Assembly: GCF_030064675.1 (NCBI RefSeq)
Contig: NZ_CP116413.1
Location: 3,442,001 to 3,506,000 of the forward strand
DNA length: 64,000 nucleotides
Origin: Crossiella sp. CA-258035
GTDB taxonomy: Bacteria; Actinomycetota; Actinomycetes; Mycobacteriales; Pseudonocardiaceae
Reading direction: 5' to 3'
The position numbers and the translations under genes were made by a program. The notes below the pieces were generated by a model. That model had not been told where the DNA came from, made no database searches, and saw nothing but the letters and a program-made list of their open reading frames with translations. Of this stretch, positions 16,872 through 25,132 are shown one piece after another. Numbering within the stretch: the first letter of the stretch is position 1; every line of letters begins with the position of its first letter.

Positions 16872-17717
16872 TTACCGCCGCGGCGGCCGGATTCCGCGGA
16901 ACTCCCAGTCCCCGCCCAGCGCGGTGGAGCGGACCTCCTCGGACTCGGTCGGCTGCGCGCCCACATCCGCCCGGACCGGCTCCGGGCCGCTGACGATCCG
17001 GTTGCGCAGCAGGCCGAGCCCCTCCACCTCGACCTCCACCACATCCCCGGGCTCGACCGGTCGGGAGTTGGCCGGGGTGCCGGTGAGCAGCACGTCGCCG
17101 GGGACCAGGGTGATGGTGCGGGCGAGGTCGGCGACCAGGTAGTGCATGTCCCAGCGCATCTCGTCGGTGTTGCCGTCCTGCACGACCGTGCCGTTGACCA
17201 GGGTGCGGATGCCCTTGCCGCGGAAGTCCCAGTCCGGGACCACGCCGGGGCCGAGCGGGGCGAGGGTGTCGGATCCCTTGACCCGCAACATGGATCCGGC
17301 GTCGGTGTCGCGGAAGTCGTGCAGGCCGTAGTCGTTGGCCACGGTGTACCCGGCGATGTGCGCGGGGGCCTGGGCGGGGGCGATGTTGCGGCAGGTGCGG
17401 CCGATCACCACCGCGATCTCGCCTTCGTAGTTGAGGAACCGGCAGCCTTCCGGGCGGACCACGTCGCCGCCGTGGGCGTTGAGCGCGGAGACCGGTTTGT
17501 GGAAGTAGGTCGGCGCGGGCGGCAGCGTGGTGCCGAACTCCTCCACCCGGCTGCGGTAGTTCAGGTGCACCGCGATGATCTTGCTGGGCAGCACGGGGGA
17601 CAGGTGGGCGGCCTGGTCCACGTGCACGGCGCGGCCGTCGCGGCAGACCAGCCGGTCGCCCACCCGGTGCACCTCGGTGACCACGCCGTCGAGCAGGATG
17701 CGCCGGAACTCCACCAC
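16872..17717 (-). CDS. hpaG: Fumarylacetoacetate-hydrolase family enzyme (HpaG-like isomerase/decarboxylase)
   Basis: 281 residues of the FAH fold. Metal ligands are visible in NYEGEIAVVIG (two Glu) and ANDYGLHD (Asp), and the Lys in LRVKGSDTLAPLGP is also conserved in the family. In 4-hydroxyphenylacetate breakdown such enzymes convert 5-oxopent-3-ene-1,2,5-tricarboxylate and isomerise 2-hydroxyhepta-2,4-dienedioate. GTG 17717 lies two bases after the hpaD stop; another GTG follows at 17714. Last gene of the hpaE-hpaD-hpaG operon. Members with other acylpyruvate substrates exist, so the specific role depends on the operon context. Confidence 0.85.
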   Translation of the reverse strand: MVEFRRILLDGVVTEVHRVGDRLVCRDGRAVHVDQAAHLSPVLPSKIIAVHLNYRSRVEEFGTTLPPAPTYFHKPVSALNAHGGDVVRPEGCRFLNYEGEIAVVIGRTCRNIAPAQAPAHIAGYTVANDYGLHDFRDTDAGSMLRVKGSDTLAPLGPGVVPDWDFRGKGIRTLVNGTVVQDGNTDEMRWDMHYLVADLARTITLVPGDVLLTGTPANSRPVEPGDVVEVEVEGLGLLRNRIVSGPEPVRADVGAQPTESEEVRSTALGGDWEFRGIRPPRR

Positions 17718-17719
17718 GG

Positions 17720-18607
17720 TCAGACCCCCTCGCCGGTCCAGCCGGTGGCCGGACGGTCGAACCAGATGTGCGCCTGCCCGGTGCCGATGGCGTTCTCGTA
17801 GGCGGAGAACAGCCGGCCCGGCGCGCTCCACCGGCGTTCGCCGAGTGCGCCCGCGAGCATCAGGTAGTGCGCGAAACCCGCCTCCGGCTTGAACTTCCGG
17901 AACTCCGGCATGGTGTCCAGCACCCTGGCGTGGTCGCCCGCGCCGAACCAGTCGATGCGCTCCAGGTCGGCCTTGGCCGCCTCCGGGGTGAAGATGTGCT
18001 CGACCCCGGCGGACTCGTGCGCGCGCAGTTCGCGCAGTGGCCAGAAGGTGTGCGAGAGCGCGCCCGAGGCCAGCAGCAGCACCTTGCGGTCGGTGGCGGC
18101 GATGCCGTCGGCCAGCGCCCGGCCCAGCCGCAGGTCGTCCTCCTCCTCGGCGGTCTGGCAGACGCCGATGGAGATCCAGCGCTTGCCGGGCACGCCGAGG
18201 TAGTGCCAGAGGTTGACCGTGGCATACATGATCGGCAGGTGGTGGTCGGCGATCGGGGTGATCCAGGTGCCCCTGGCCTCGCCGTGCGCGGCGATCGCGT
18301 GCGCCAGTTCGGGATCGCCGGGGAAGTCGTAGGGAATCCGGCACATGCCGCGGGGCAGCTCCTCGGAGGTGAACAGCCCGGCGCGGTGGTCCTGCGCGGT
18401 GACCACGAACTCCACCGTGGTCGCCCAGTGCGAGTCGAGCACCACCACGGTGTCGTAGTCCAGGGTGTCGAACACCTCGGCGCGCAGCCGCTGGAGCCCG
18501 GACACGAGTGTGGTGTCCTTGCCGTTGTTGAGCTCTCGCCGGACCCGCTCGTCGAGCATGATCGTCGGCACGTGCGAGAGCAGGCCCGCGCCCACCACCT
18601 CACCCAC
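17720..18607 (-). CDS. hpaD: 3,4-dihydroxyphenylacetate 2,3-dioxygenase (class III extradiol, LigB fold)
   Basis: Ring-opening Fe(II) dioxygenase that cleaves homoprotocatechuate to 5-carboxymethyl-2-hydroxymuconate semialdehyde. 295 residues of the LigB superfamily. The first metal His is in LLSHVPTI; the next segment is VVVLDSHWATTVEFVV, and later SGALSHTFWP carries the acid/base His. GTG 18607 overlaps the last base of the hpaE stop codon, so the genes are translationally coupled. The Fe ligand set (two His, one Glu) is typical of the family, and the choice of homoprotocatechuate over other catechols is supported by the HpaE and FAH neighbours. Confidence 0.9.
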   Translation of the reverse strand: MGEVVGAGLLSHVPTIMLDERVRRELNNGKDTTLVSGLQRLRAEVFDTLDYDTVVVLDSHWATTVEFVVTAQDHRAGLFTSEELPRGMCRIPYDFPGDPELAHAIAAHGEARGTWITPIADHHLPIMYATVNLWHYLGVPGKRWISIGVCQTAEEEDDLRLGRALADGIAATDRKVLLLASGALSHTFWPLRELRAHESAGVEHIFTPEAAKADLERIDWFGAGDHARVLDTMPEFRKFKPEAGFAHYLMLAGALGERRWSAPGRLFSAYENAIGTGQAHIWFDRPATGWTGEGV

Positions 18608-20064
18608 TACTTCCCCCAGCCCTTCGGCGCGAACACGGTGTTCTTCACATCGCAGAAGAAGTCGAAGCTCCAGTCGCCGCCCTCGCGCCCGATGCCGGAC
18701 TCCCGGCTGCCGCCGAAGGGCGCGCGCAGGTCGCGGACGAAGAAGCAGTTCACCCACACCGTCCCGGCGACCAGTTCGTGGGTGACCCGTTCGGCCCGTT
18801 CGGGGTCGCCGGTGACCACGGCGGCGGCCAGGCCGAAGCGGGTGTTGTTGGCCAGTGCCACCGCCTCGGCCTCGGTGCGGAAGCGTTGCAGGGTCAGCAC
18901 CGGGCCGAAGACCTCCTCGGTGAGGATCTCGCTGCCCGGCGCCGCGCCGGTGAGCAGGGTGGGCCGGTAGTACAGGCCGCCGAGGTCGGTGTTGGGGCCG
19001 CCGCCGAGCAGCGCGGTCGCCCCTTCCGCCAGTGCGCGCTGGACGAACCCGTCGATCCGGTCGAACTGGCGCTGGTGGATCTGCGGGCCGATGTCGGTCT
19101 CCGGCAGTCGCGGATCGCCTTGCCGGAGCTGGCCCGCCCTGGCCAGGAAGCGGTGCAGGAACTCATCGTGGATCTCCTCGGCGACCAGCAGCCGGACCGC
19201 GGACAGGCACACCTGGCCCGCGTTGTCGTACTGCCCGACCGCCAGTTCCACGGCCAGGTCCAGGTCGGCGTCGGCGAAGACCAGCAGCGGTGACTTGCCG
19301 CCCAGTTCCAGGGAGACCGGGGTCAGTCGCGCGGCGGCGTTGGCGGCGATGGTCCTGGCGGTGGGCACCGAGCCGGTGAAGCTGATCCGCCGCACGCCGG
19401 GATGCCGGGTCAGTGCCTCGCCCGCTTCCGCGCCCAGGCCCTGGACCAGGTTGAACACGCCGTCGGGCAGGCCGGCGTGCGCGGTGATGCCGGCGAGCAG
19501 GGAGGCGGTCAGCGGGGACCACTCGGCGGGTTTGTGCACCACGGTGTTCCCGGCGGCCAGCGCGGGCGCGATCTTCCAGGTGGCCAGCATCAGCGGCGCG
19601 TTCCACGGGGTGATCAGCGCGCACACCCCGGCAGGGTCCCAGCTGATCCGGTTGCGGTGGCCCCTGGTGTCCAGGTCGGGGCGGGGCAGGCCGTCGAGCA
19701 GCCAGTCGGCGAAGAACCGGAAGTTGTGCGCGGCCCTGGGGATCACGCTGTCGCGGTGCGAGCGCAGCAGCGCGCCGTTGTCCAGGGTCTCGGCGTGGGC
19801 CAGCTCGTCCAGGCGGGCCTCGATGCCGTCGGCGATGGCGTGCAGCAGCCGGGCGCGGTCCTCCCGTGCGGTCTTCGCCCAGGCCGGGAACGCCTGCTGG
19901 GCCGCGCTGACCGCCGCGTCGACCTCCGCCGCGCCGCCGCGGGCGAACTCGCCGAGCGGGGCGCCGTCGATGGGGGAGTGGTCGGTGAAGGTCGCCGCCG
20001 AGGCGAGCCTGCGGCCGCCGATCCAGTGTCCGGGGTCCACCGCGAGTCCGGCCTGCTGTGGCAT
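18607..20064 (-). CDS. hpaE: 5-carboxymethyl-2-hydroxymuconate semialdehyde dehydrogenase
   Basis: NAD-dependent aldehyde dehydrogenase of 485 residues that oxidises the ring-cleavage product made by HpaD. ALDH landmarks in order: ITPWNAPLMLATWKIAPALA, TGSVPTARTI, the general-base Glu in LELGGKSPL, the nucleophile Cys in NAGQVCLSAVR, and EEVFGPVLTLQRF. ATG 20064 is the first codon of the homologous region. It leads the operon, and the 16-bp palindrome at 20085-20100 lies 21 bases upstream, well placed for repression. ALDH relatives of similar length have other substrates; the HpaD neighbour fixes the assignment. Confidence 0.9.
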   Translation of the reverse strand: MPQQAGLAVDPGHWIGGRRLASAATFTDHSPIDGAPLGEFARGGAAEVDAAVSAAQQAFPAWAKTAREDRARLLHAIADGIEARLDELAHAETLDNGALLRSHRDSVIPRAAHNFRFFADWLLDGLPRPDLDTRGHRNRISWDPAGVCALITPWNAPLMLATWKIAPALAAGNTVVHKPAEWSPLTASLLAGITAHAGLPDGVFNLVQGLGAEAGEALTRHPGVRRISFTGSVPTARTIAANAAARLTPVSLELGGKSPLLVFADADLDLAVELAVGQYDNAGQVCLSAVRLLVAEEIHDEFLHRFLARAGQLRQGDPRLPETDIGPQIHQRQFDRIDGFVQRALAEGATALLGGGPNTDLGGLYYRPTLLTGAAPGSEILTEEVFGPVLTLQRFRTEAEAVALANNTRFGLAAAVVTGDPERAERVTHELVAGTVWVNCFFVRDLRAPFGGSRESGIGREGGDWSFDFFCDVKNTVFAPKGWGK

Positions 20065-20084
20065 TTCGCTGCCTCCCGGAATAT

Positions 20085-20100
20085 CGTTTGGGTCCAAACG
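20085..20100. promoter_or_regulatory. Shared 16-bp operator, copy 1 (hpaE / aldehyde dehydrogenase)
   Basis: CGTTTGGGTCCAAACG: 7-base perfect arms around a GT centre, placed between the divergent hpaE and aldehyde dehydrogenase starts. The exact reverse complement occurs at 22413-22428. It is very likely the site of one repressor controlling both promoters. The regulator gene is not identified; the FadR-type gene at 14670 is the nearest candidate. Confidence 0.75.
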
Positions 20101-20139
20101 GTACGGAGTGCGGCCGGATGGGTCAAGGGTGGAGGCGCG

Positions 20140-21618
20140 GTGCTGACTCGGGAGCAGTGGGTGGAGCGGGCCGGTGGGCTGCGGCATCCGGCCGGGGTGT
20201 TCCTCGGTGGCGACTTCGTGCCGGTGGCGGGCTCGCTGCCGGTGTTCTCGCCACGGGACGGCAGGCTGGTGGCCGAGGTCGGGGTGGCCGGAGAGTCCGA
20301 AGTGGACAGTGCGGTGACCGCGGCGCGGGCGGCCTTCCCGCGCTGGTCCGGACTCGCGCCCAGGGCTCGCGCGGCTTGTCTGTTCCGTCTGGCGGAACTC
20401 ATCGAGCGGGAGGCGGAGTCGCTGGCGCTGCTGATCTCGGTGGAGATGGGCAAGCCGATCAGCGACGCGCTGGGCGTCGAGGTGCCCGCGGTGGCCAGGA
20501 CCTTCCGCTGGTACGCCGAACTGGCCGGCAAGGAGCCCGGCGAGGTGGCCGACACCGACGCCTCGGCGCTGGCCCTGGTCACCCGCCGCCCCGCCGGGGT
20601 GGTGGCCGCGGTGACCCCGTGGAACTTCCCGCTGACCATGGCCGCCTGGAAGCTCGCCCCCGCGCTGGCCGCGGGCAACACGGTGCTGCTCAAACCGGCC
20701 GAGCAGTCCCCGCTGTCCGCGCTGCGCCTGGCCGGGCTGGTCGCCGAGGCCGGGTTCCCGGACGGCGTGGTCAGCGTGCTCAACGGGCCGGGCCCGCTCA
20801 CCGGGGCCGCGCTCGGCCTGCACCCCGGTGTGGACGTGCTGACCTTCACCGGTTCCACCGCGGTGGGCCGGGAGTTCCTGCGCCACGCGGCCGGGTCCAA
20901 CCTCAAGCGGGTGTGGCTGGAACTGGGCGGCAAGTCCCCGAACCTGATCTTCGCCGACGCGCCCGACCTGGACGCGGCGGCGGACGCGGCCGCTTGGTCG
21001 ATCTTCTTCAACGCAGGGCAGATGTGCACCGCCGGCTCCCGGCTGCTGGTGCAGCGCCCGGTCGCCGAGCGGGTGCTGGCCCGGATCCAGGCCCGCGCCG
21101 CCGACTTCGCCCCCGGCGACCCGCTCGACCCGGCGACCAGGATGGGTCCCTTGATCAGTGCCTGGCAACAGGGTCGCGTGCGGGCGCACGTGGCACAGGC
21201 GGTCAGCGAGGGTGCGGAGCTGCGGCTCGGCGGTGCACCGGTGGAGACCGGTTTGCGCGGACCGTACTTCGCGCCGACCGTGCTCACCGGGGTGCGGCCG
21301 GAGCAGCGGATCGCCCGCGAGGAGGTCTTCGGGCCGGTGCTATCGGTGCTGGTCTTCGACACCGAGGAGGAGGCGGTCCGGCTGGCCAACGACAGCGACT
21401 ACGGCCTGGCCGCGGCGGTGTGGACCGGGGATCTCGGGGTGGCGCACCGGGTCTCGCGGCGGCTGCGCGCGGGCACGGTCTGGGTGAACTGCTACGAAGA
21501 GGGGGACGAGAGCGTGCCCTTCGGCGGGATCGGGCTTTCCGGGCACGGCCGGGACAAGTCGCGGCACGCGCTGGAGAAGTTCACCGACCTGACCACGACC
21601 TGGATCAGCCTGCCGTGA
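20140..21618 (+). CDS. Aldehyde dehydrogenase, NAD(P)-dependent
   Basis: 492-residue ALDH superfamily enzyme. Visible landmarks: VTPWNFPLTMAAWKLAPALA, the FTGSTAVGREF loop, Glu in ELGGKSPNLIF, Cys in NAGQMCTAGSR, and EEVFGPVLSVLVF. GTG 20140 is preferred because GGGTGGAGG lies just upstream; the frame runs open to 19402 only as a shadow of hpaE. It diverges from hpaE across the shared operator, so it should be induced together with the homoprotocatechuate genes. A late step such as succinate semialdehyde oxidation, or oxidation of an aromatic aldehyde feeding the pathway, would fit. It overlaps the convergent decarboxylase-family gene by 14 bases. Confidence 0.88.
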   Translation: MLTREQWVERAGGLRHPAGVFLGGDFVPVAGSLPVFSPRDGRLVAEVGVAGESEVDSAVTAARAAFPRWSGLAPRARAACLFRLAELIEREAESLALLISVEMGKPISDALGVEVPAVARTFRWYAELAGKEPGEVADTDASALALVTRRPAGVVAAVTPWNFPLTMAAWKLAPALAAGNTVLLKPAEQSPLSALRLAGLVAEAGFPDGVVSVLNGPGPLTGAALGLHPGVDVLTFTGSTAVGREFLRHAAGSNLKRVWLELGGKSPNLIFADAPDLDAAADAAAWSIFFNAGQMCTAGSRLLVQRPVAERVLARIQARAADFAPGDPLDPATRMGPLISAWQQGRVRAHVAQAVSEGAELRLGGAPVETGLRGPYFAPTVLTGVRPEQRIAREEVFGPVLSVLVFDTEEEAVRLANDSDYGLAAAVWTGDLGVAHRVSRRLRAGTVWVNCYEEGDESVPFGGIGLSGHGRDKSRHALEKFTDLTTTWISLP

Positions 21619-22399
21619 CCCGCTCGGCCAGCACCGCGCCGCCGTCCCAGGTCACGCCGACCTGGCAGAAGTAGGCGTCCAGCGGCTCCTCGACGGTGAG
21701 GTCGGCCAGCTCCTCGGTGGGGGCGTCGAACAGGCGCAGCTCCGCCCTGCCGCGCCAGGGGTGCCCGGTCTCGACTGAGGCCGCGCCGGAGGAGATGAGC
21801 TGGGCCAGCGCGTCCGGGCCGCCGCGTTCGATGCCGGGCAGCCAGCGGTGGTGCGCCATCGGGTGGGCGTTGACAAAACCGTTGCGCGCAGCGGGTTCCA
21901 CCAGCTCCACCACCGCCTCGGCCAGTCGCCGGTCCGCTGCCGCCAGGGTCGCGCCGAAGCGGGCTCCCGGCTCGATCCGCGGGGCGGGGCCGTAGGGGTG
22001 TGGGCGGGTCTGGTGGATGCTGCCCAGCTTCTTCGGATAGCCCTGGTGCAGGCCGCGGGCGAGGGCGAAGTCCTTGTCCACCCAGATGTAGACGCACCGC
22101 GAGTAGACCCGGCCCTCGAACTCACAGCGCACCACCACAAAACACTCCTTGTACTGGCTGCGCACCGGGTCCAGCAGCTCGGCCCGACCGTCCGAACAGG
22201 ACTGCCAGTCGGCCCAGATCACCGCCACCGCACCGGGATCCTCGGGCGCGGGCCGCAGCGGCGGCGGGAGCAGGGCGGCCACCTTGGCCGGGTCGGTGCG
22301 GTACTCCACGGTGAGCAGGTCGCCGGAGTAGTGCCACGGGGGTGGTGGCACCAGCGCGGCCCGGCCGCTGGGGGTGCGCGGGTAGAGGAAGCCCTGCAT
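21605..22399 (-). CDS. Acetoacetate decarboxylase superfamily protein
   Basis: 264 residues of the acetoacetate decarboxylase-like fold. The opening region ([20 protein letters not shown]) and [20 protein letters not shown] are the usual start of these proteins. The segment [20 protein letters not shown] holds the paired Lys where the Schiff-base Lys and its neighbour lie in true acetoacetate decarboxylases. ATG 22399 lies 13 bases from the second operator copy, so it is probably in the same regulon as hpaE-D-G. Many members act as decarboxylases, aldolase-dehydratases or hydratases, so the reaction remains open; a role late in aromatic acid breakdown is inferred. Confidence 0.82.
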   Translation of the reverse strand: MQGFLYPRTPSGRAALVPPPPWHYSGDLLTVEYRTDPAKVAALLPPPLRPAPEDPGAVAVIWADWQSCSDGRAELLDPVRSQYKECFVVVRCEFEGRVYSRCVYIWVDKDFALARGLHQGYPKKLGSIHQTRPHPYGPAPRIEPGARFGATLAAADRRLAEAVVELVEPAARNGFVNAHPMAHHRWLPGIERGGPDALAQLISSGAASVETGHPWRGRAELRLFDAPTEELADLTVEEPLDAYFCQVGVTWDGGAVLAERVTAG

Positions 22400-22412
22400 G
22401 CCCCAGTTATAA

Positions 22413-22428
22413 CGTTTGGACCCAAACG
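22413..22428. promoter_or_regulatory. Shared 16-bp operator, copy 2
   Basis: CGTTTGGACCCAAACG, the exact reverse complement of the copy at 20085-20100. It lies in the 54-base gap between the acetoacetate-decarboxylase-family gene and the carboxylesterase remnant, which are divergent. Two identical 16-mers within 2.4 kb, both at divergent promoters, argue strongly for one regulator. Confidence 0.75.
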
Positions 22429-22453
22429 ACACAACGGCTGGCAGAATGCGGAC

Positions 22454-23125
22454 ATGACCACGGTGTCGACCACCGCCGGCGCCGTGCGCGGCGTCCTGAC
22501 CAGCGGCGTCCGCCCGGCGGTCGCGCCCGGCCTGGCCGCGCTCCAGGACCCCGCGCCGAGCCGCCTGGTGCCCAAGGCGGTGCCCGGCTTCGGCGAGGAC
22601 TGCCTCACCGTCAACGTCTGGGCTCCGGCCGACGCCGAGGGCCTGCCCGTGCTGGTGTGGCTGCACGGCGGCCTGTTCCAGCTCGGCTCGGCCTCGGCCG
22701 CCTGCTACTCCGGCGCGCACCTGGCCCGCCGCGGCCTGGTCGTGGTCGGCGTGAACTACCGCCTCGGCGCGCTCGGCTACCTGCGCACCACCGCGGGCGA
22801 GGGCAACTTCGGCCTGCTGGACCAGCTCGCCGCGCTGGAGTGGGTGCGGGAGAACATCACCGCCTTCGGCGGCGACCCCGGCCAGGTCACCCTCGCCGGA
22901 CAGTCCGCTGGCGCCTAAGAAGCCTTCGCCGGGTCGCCGCTGCTGGCGGGCACGCCGGAGCAGCAGCGGGAGCTGGTGGAGGCGGCGCAGACCGAGTGGG
23001 TCCGGTTCGCCCGCACTGGTGACGCGGGCTGGCCCGGGTACACCCTTGACGAGCGACAGGTACTGGCCTTCGACCTGCCCAGCGAGCTGGTGCGGCTGGT
23101 TCCGCCCGCGGTGATCGGTCGCTGA
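22454..23125 (+). pseudogene. Type B carboxylesterase with a large internal deletion
   Basis: From ATG 22454 the frame encodes the N-terminal ~154 residues of a type B carboxylesterase: [46 protein letters not shown], and the nucleophile elbow AGQSAGA. A TAA stop follows directly at 22916. Beyond it the same frame continues with the family C-terminus (from 22919, SPLLAGTPEQQREL, then EWVRFARTGDAGWPGY) to a stop at 23123. Intact relatives have ~450-500 residues, so roughly 250 residues between elbow and tail are missing, including the Glu and His of the triad. It is dead as an enzyme. It once sat under the shared operator. Confidence 0.85.
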
Positions 23126-23203
23126 CCAGGTTTCTCGGGGATCGGCTGAACCTCCACCGTGCTCCGGCAGGTACTACGGGCAGCCGGACGACGAGGAGCG
23201 ACT

Positions 23204-23710
23204 GTGGTCATCCCAGGGTGGGAACGGGACTACGCCGAGTACTTCACCGCGCGTGCCCCCGCCCTGCGGCGACTGGCGTACGCGATGTGCGGGGACTGGC
23301 ACCTGGCCGAGGACCTGGTGCAGGCCACCTTCATCCGGCTGTACCGGTCCTGGCGGCGGATCCGGCGGGAGACCGTCGACGCCTACGCCCGCCGTGTGCT
23401 GGTCAACGTCTTCCTCAGCAGCACGCGCGGCAAGGGCCGGGAGCACAGCGTGGCCGACCCGCCGGAGCGGCCGGCCGCGCCGGTCCGGGACAGCGACACC
23501 CGGCTGGACCTGGCCGCCGCGCTGGCCGGTCTGCCGCCCCAGCAGCGGGCCATGGTGGTGCTGCGCTACCTGGAAGACCTGCCGATAGCCGAGGTCGCGA
23601 GGCTGCTCAAGGTGGCACAGGGCACGGTCAAGAGCCAGGCGGCGCGTGGGGTCGCCGCACTGCGGGCCCGGCTCGGCGAGGCCGCGCTGGCCGAGATGAC
23701 GGAGGAGTGA
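23204..23710 (+). CDS. SigE-family ECF RNA polymerase sigma factor
   Basis: 168-residue extracytoplasmic-function-type sigma factor. Region 2 covers residues ~15-80 (LRRLAYAMCGDWHLAEDLVQATFIRLY, with the core-binding and -10 recognition helices). Region 4 lies at ~105-160 (LAGLPPQQRAMVVLRYLEDL, then IAEVARLLKVAQGTVKSQAARG, the -35 helix-turn-helix). GTG 23204 is chosen because GAGGAG lies five bases before it. The four-base overlap with the downstream membrane-anchored gene suggests that gene encodes its regulator. The stimulus and regulon are unknown. Confidence 0.92.
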   Translation: MVIPGWERDYAEYFTARAPALRRLAYAMCGDWHLAEDLVQATFIRLYRSWRRIRRETVDAYARRVLVNVFLSSTRGKGREHSVADPPERPAAPVRDSDTRLDLAAALAGLPPQQRAMVVLRYLEDLPIAEVARLLKVAQGTVKSQAARGVAALRARLGEAALAEMTEE

Positions 23711-23715
23711 CGGAC

Positions 23716-24603
23716 GTGGAAGAGCGGACCCTGGGCGAGCAGTTGCGGGCCTACGTGCACACCGATGAGCCACCGCTGCGGCTGGACCTCCAGGAGACCC
23801 TGGCGGCCGGACGCCGGTCGCGGCGGCGCAGGCGGATCGGCACGGTGGCCGCGGCGGCGGCCGGGGTGGTGGTGATCGCGGTGGCTGCGGCGGTGCTGCC
23901 GGGTGATGGCCCGGCGCTCAGCCCAGCCGCCAGGTGCGGCAAACTTGAACAGAACCGGGAATCCACCATGCCACTCTGGCTGCCTCGGCACGAGGAGCCC
24001 CTGCGGAAACCGGCCGAGCCCAGCGAGCACGCAGTCAAGCGCCTGACCTGCGTGCTGCGCGAGGTGCTGCTGCCCGCCCTGCCCCACGGCGCGACCCTCG
24101 CCCGGCCCGAGAAGACCGGCAGCGGGCTCGTCCCGGCGGGAGCGGCGACCGAGGTGTGGGCGGTGGACCTGGACGGCGAGCCCCGCTACCAGCTCATGGT
24201 GGACGTGACCGACGCGAAGGGCACCGGTTCGGTCTCGGTGACCATCGGCCTGAGCACCAAGCGGAGCCTGGCGGAGAAGACGCGACTGTGCACGGATCTT
24301 GGGCAGTCCGCCGACCGGAACTGCTTGGTGCGCAAGGGGTCCAGGGGGGAGACGGTGATCGCGCTCAGCGGCAGCGGCCTGCACCCCGGGCAGATCATGC
24401 ACAGCGTCGACGTGCACCACGCGGGCACCAGCATCTCCCTGTTCGCCACCAACTTCTCCCACAACCCGAAGATGGTCGACGCACCGGAGGGGTCGGGCCG
24501 GATCGCGGACGCCGTGGTGGCACGGCCGGAGCCGCCGATCAGCCTGGAGGCGCTGACCACCGCCGCCACCACGCCCGAACTGGCCCTCTTCCCCACACCC
24601 TGA
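23716..24603 (+). CDS. Membrane-anchored protein coupled to the sigma factor (putative anti-sigma)
   Basis: 295 residues: a ~35-residue polar N-terminus, a basic stop-transfer-like stretch (RRSRRRRR), one transmembrane helix (about residues 43-62), then an extracytoplasmic domain of ~230 residues with several Cys (AARCGKL, LTCVLRE, TRLCTDL, RNCLVRK). GTG 23716 has GGAGGAG eight bases before it; GTG 23707, overlapping the sigma stop, is the alternative. No zinc-binding anti-sigma motif (HXXXCXXC) is present in the N-terminus. Placement behind a SigE-family gene is the reason for the anti-sigma suggestion. The external domain may be a sensor. Confidence 0.72.
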   Translation: MEERTLGEQLRAYVHTDEPPLRLDLQETLAAGRRSRRRRRIGTVAAAAAGVVVIAVAAAVLPGDGPALSPAARCGKLEQNRESTMPLWLPRHEEPLRKPAEPSEHAVKRLTCVLREVLLPALPHGATLARPEKTGSGLVPAGAATEVWAVDLDGEPRYQLMVDVTDAKGTGSVSVTIGLSTKRSLAEKTRLCTDLGQSADRNCLVRKGSRGETVIALSGSGLHPGQIMHSVDVHHAGTSISLFATNFSHNPKMVDAPEGSGRIADAVVARPEPPISLEALTTAATTPELALFPTP

Positions 24604-24643
24604 CCGAGCTCCGCCACTCCGGCCGCGCGGATACAGTGCCCTG

Positions 24644-25132
24644 ATGCCGGAACTGCAACTCCTCCACACCGATCACGCGCCCGCCGTGCTCGCCTTCGAG
24701 CTGGCGAACCGCGCCTACTTCGCCGCCTCCGTGCCCGACCGCGGCGACGACTACTTCGCCAACTTCGCCGAACGCCACCAGGCCCTGCTCGCCGAGCAGG
24801 AAGCCGGGATCTGCCGCTTCCACCTGCTGCTGGCCGAGGACGGCGAGGTGCTCGGCCGGATCAACCTGCTCGATCTGGCCGACGGCTCGGCCGAGCTGGG
24901 TTTCCGGATCGCGGAGAAGGCGGCGGGCCGTGGCCTGGCCACCAGCGCGGTGAACCAGATCTGCGCGCTGGCGGCCACGGACTACGGACTGACCTCCCTG
25001 AGGGCACGGGCGGCCGTGCACAACGCCGGGTCGCGGGCCGTGCTCACCAAGGCCGGGTTCACCGTCACCGGTGAGGTGGTGCTCAGCGGGTGTCCCGGGT
25101 TGCGGTTCGAGCGGGCGCTGGGCTCAGTCTGA
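24644..25132 (+). CDS. GNAT family acetyltransferase (RimJ/RimL-like)
   Basis: 162 residues. It opens MPELQLLHTDHAPAVLAFEL, with VPDRGDDYFANF as the RimJ/L-type second segment. The acetyl-CoA loop is seen in AELGFRIAEKAAGRGLATSAVNQI and the final motif in AAVHNAGSRAVLTKAGF. This type acetylates protein N-terminal residues or small amines and antibiotics; the target here is unknown. It stands alone on this strand and its last nine bases overlap the end of the convergent TerC gene. ATG 24644. Confidence 0.88.
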   Translation: MPELQLLHTDHAPAVLAFELANRAYFAASVPDRGDDYFANFAERHQALLAEQEAGICRFHLLLAEDGEVLGRINLLDLADGSAELGFRIAEKAAGRGLATSAVNQICALAATDYGLTSLRARAAVHNAGSRAVLTKAGFTVTGEVVLSGCPGLRFERALGSV

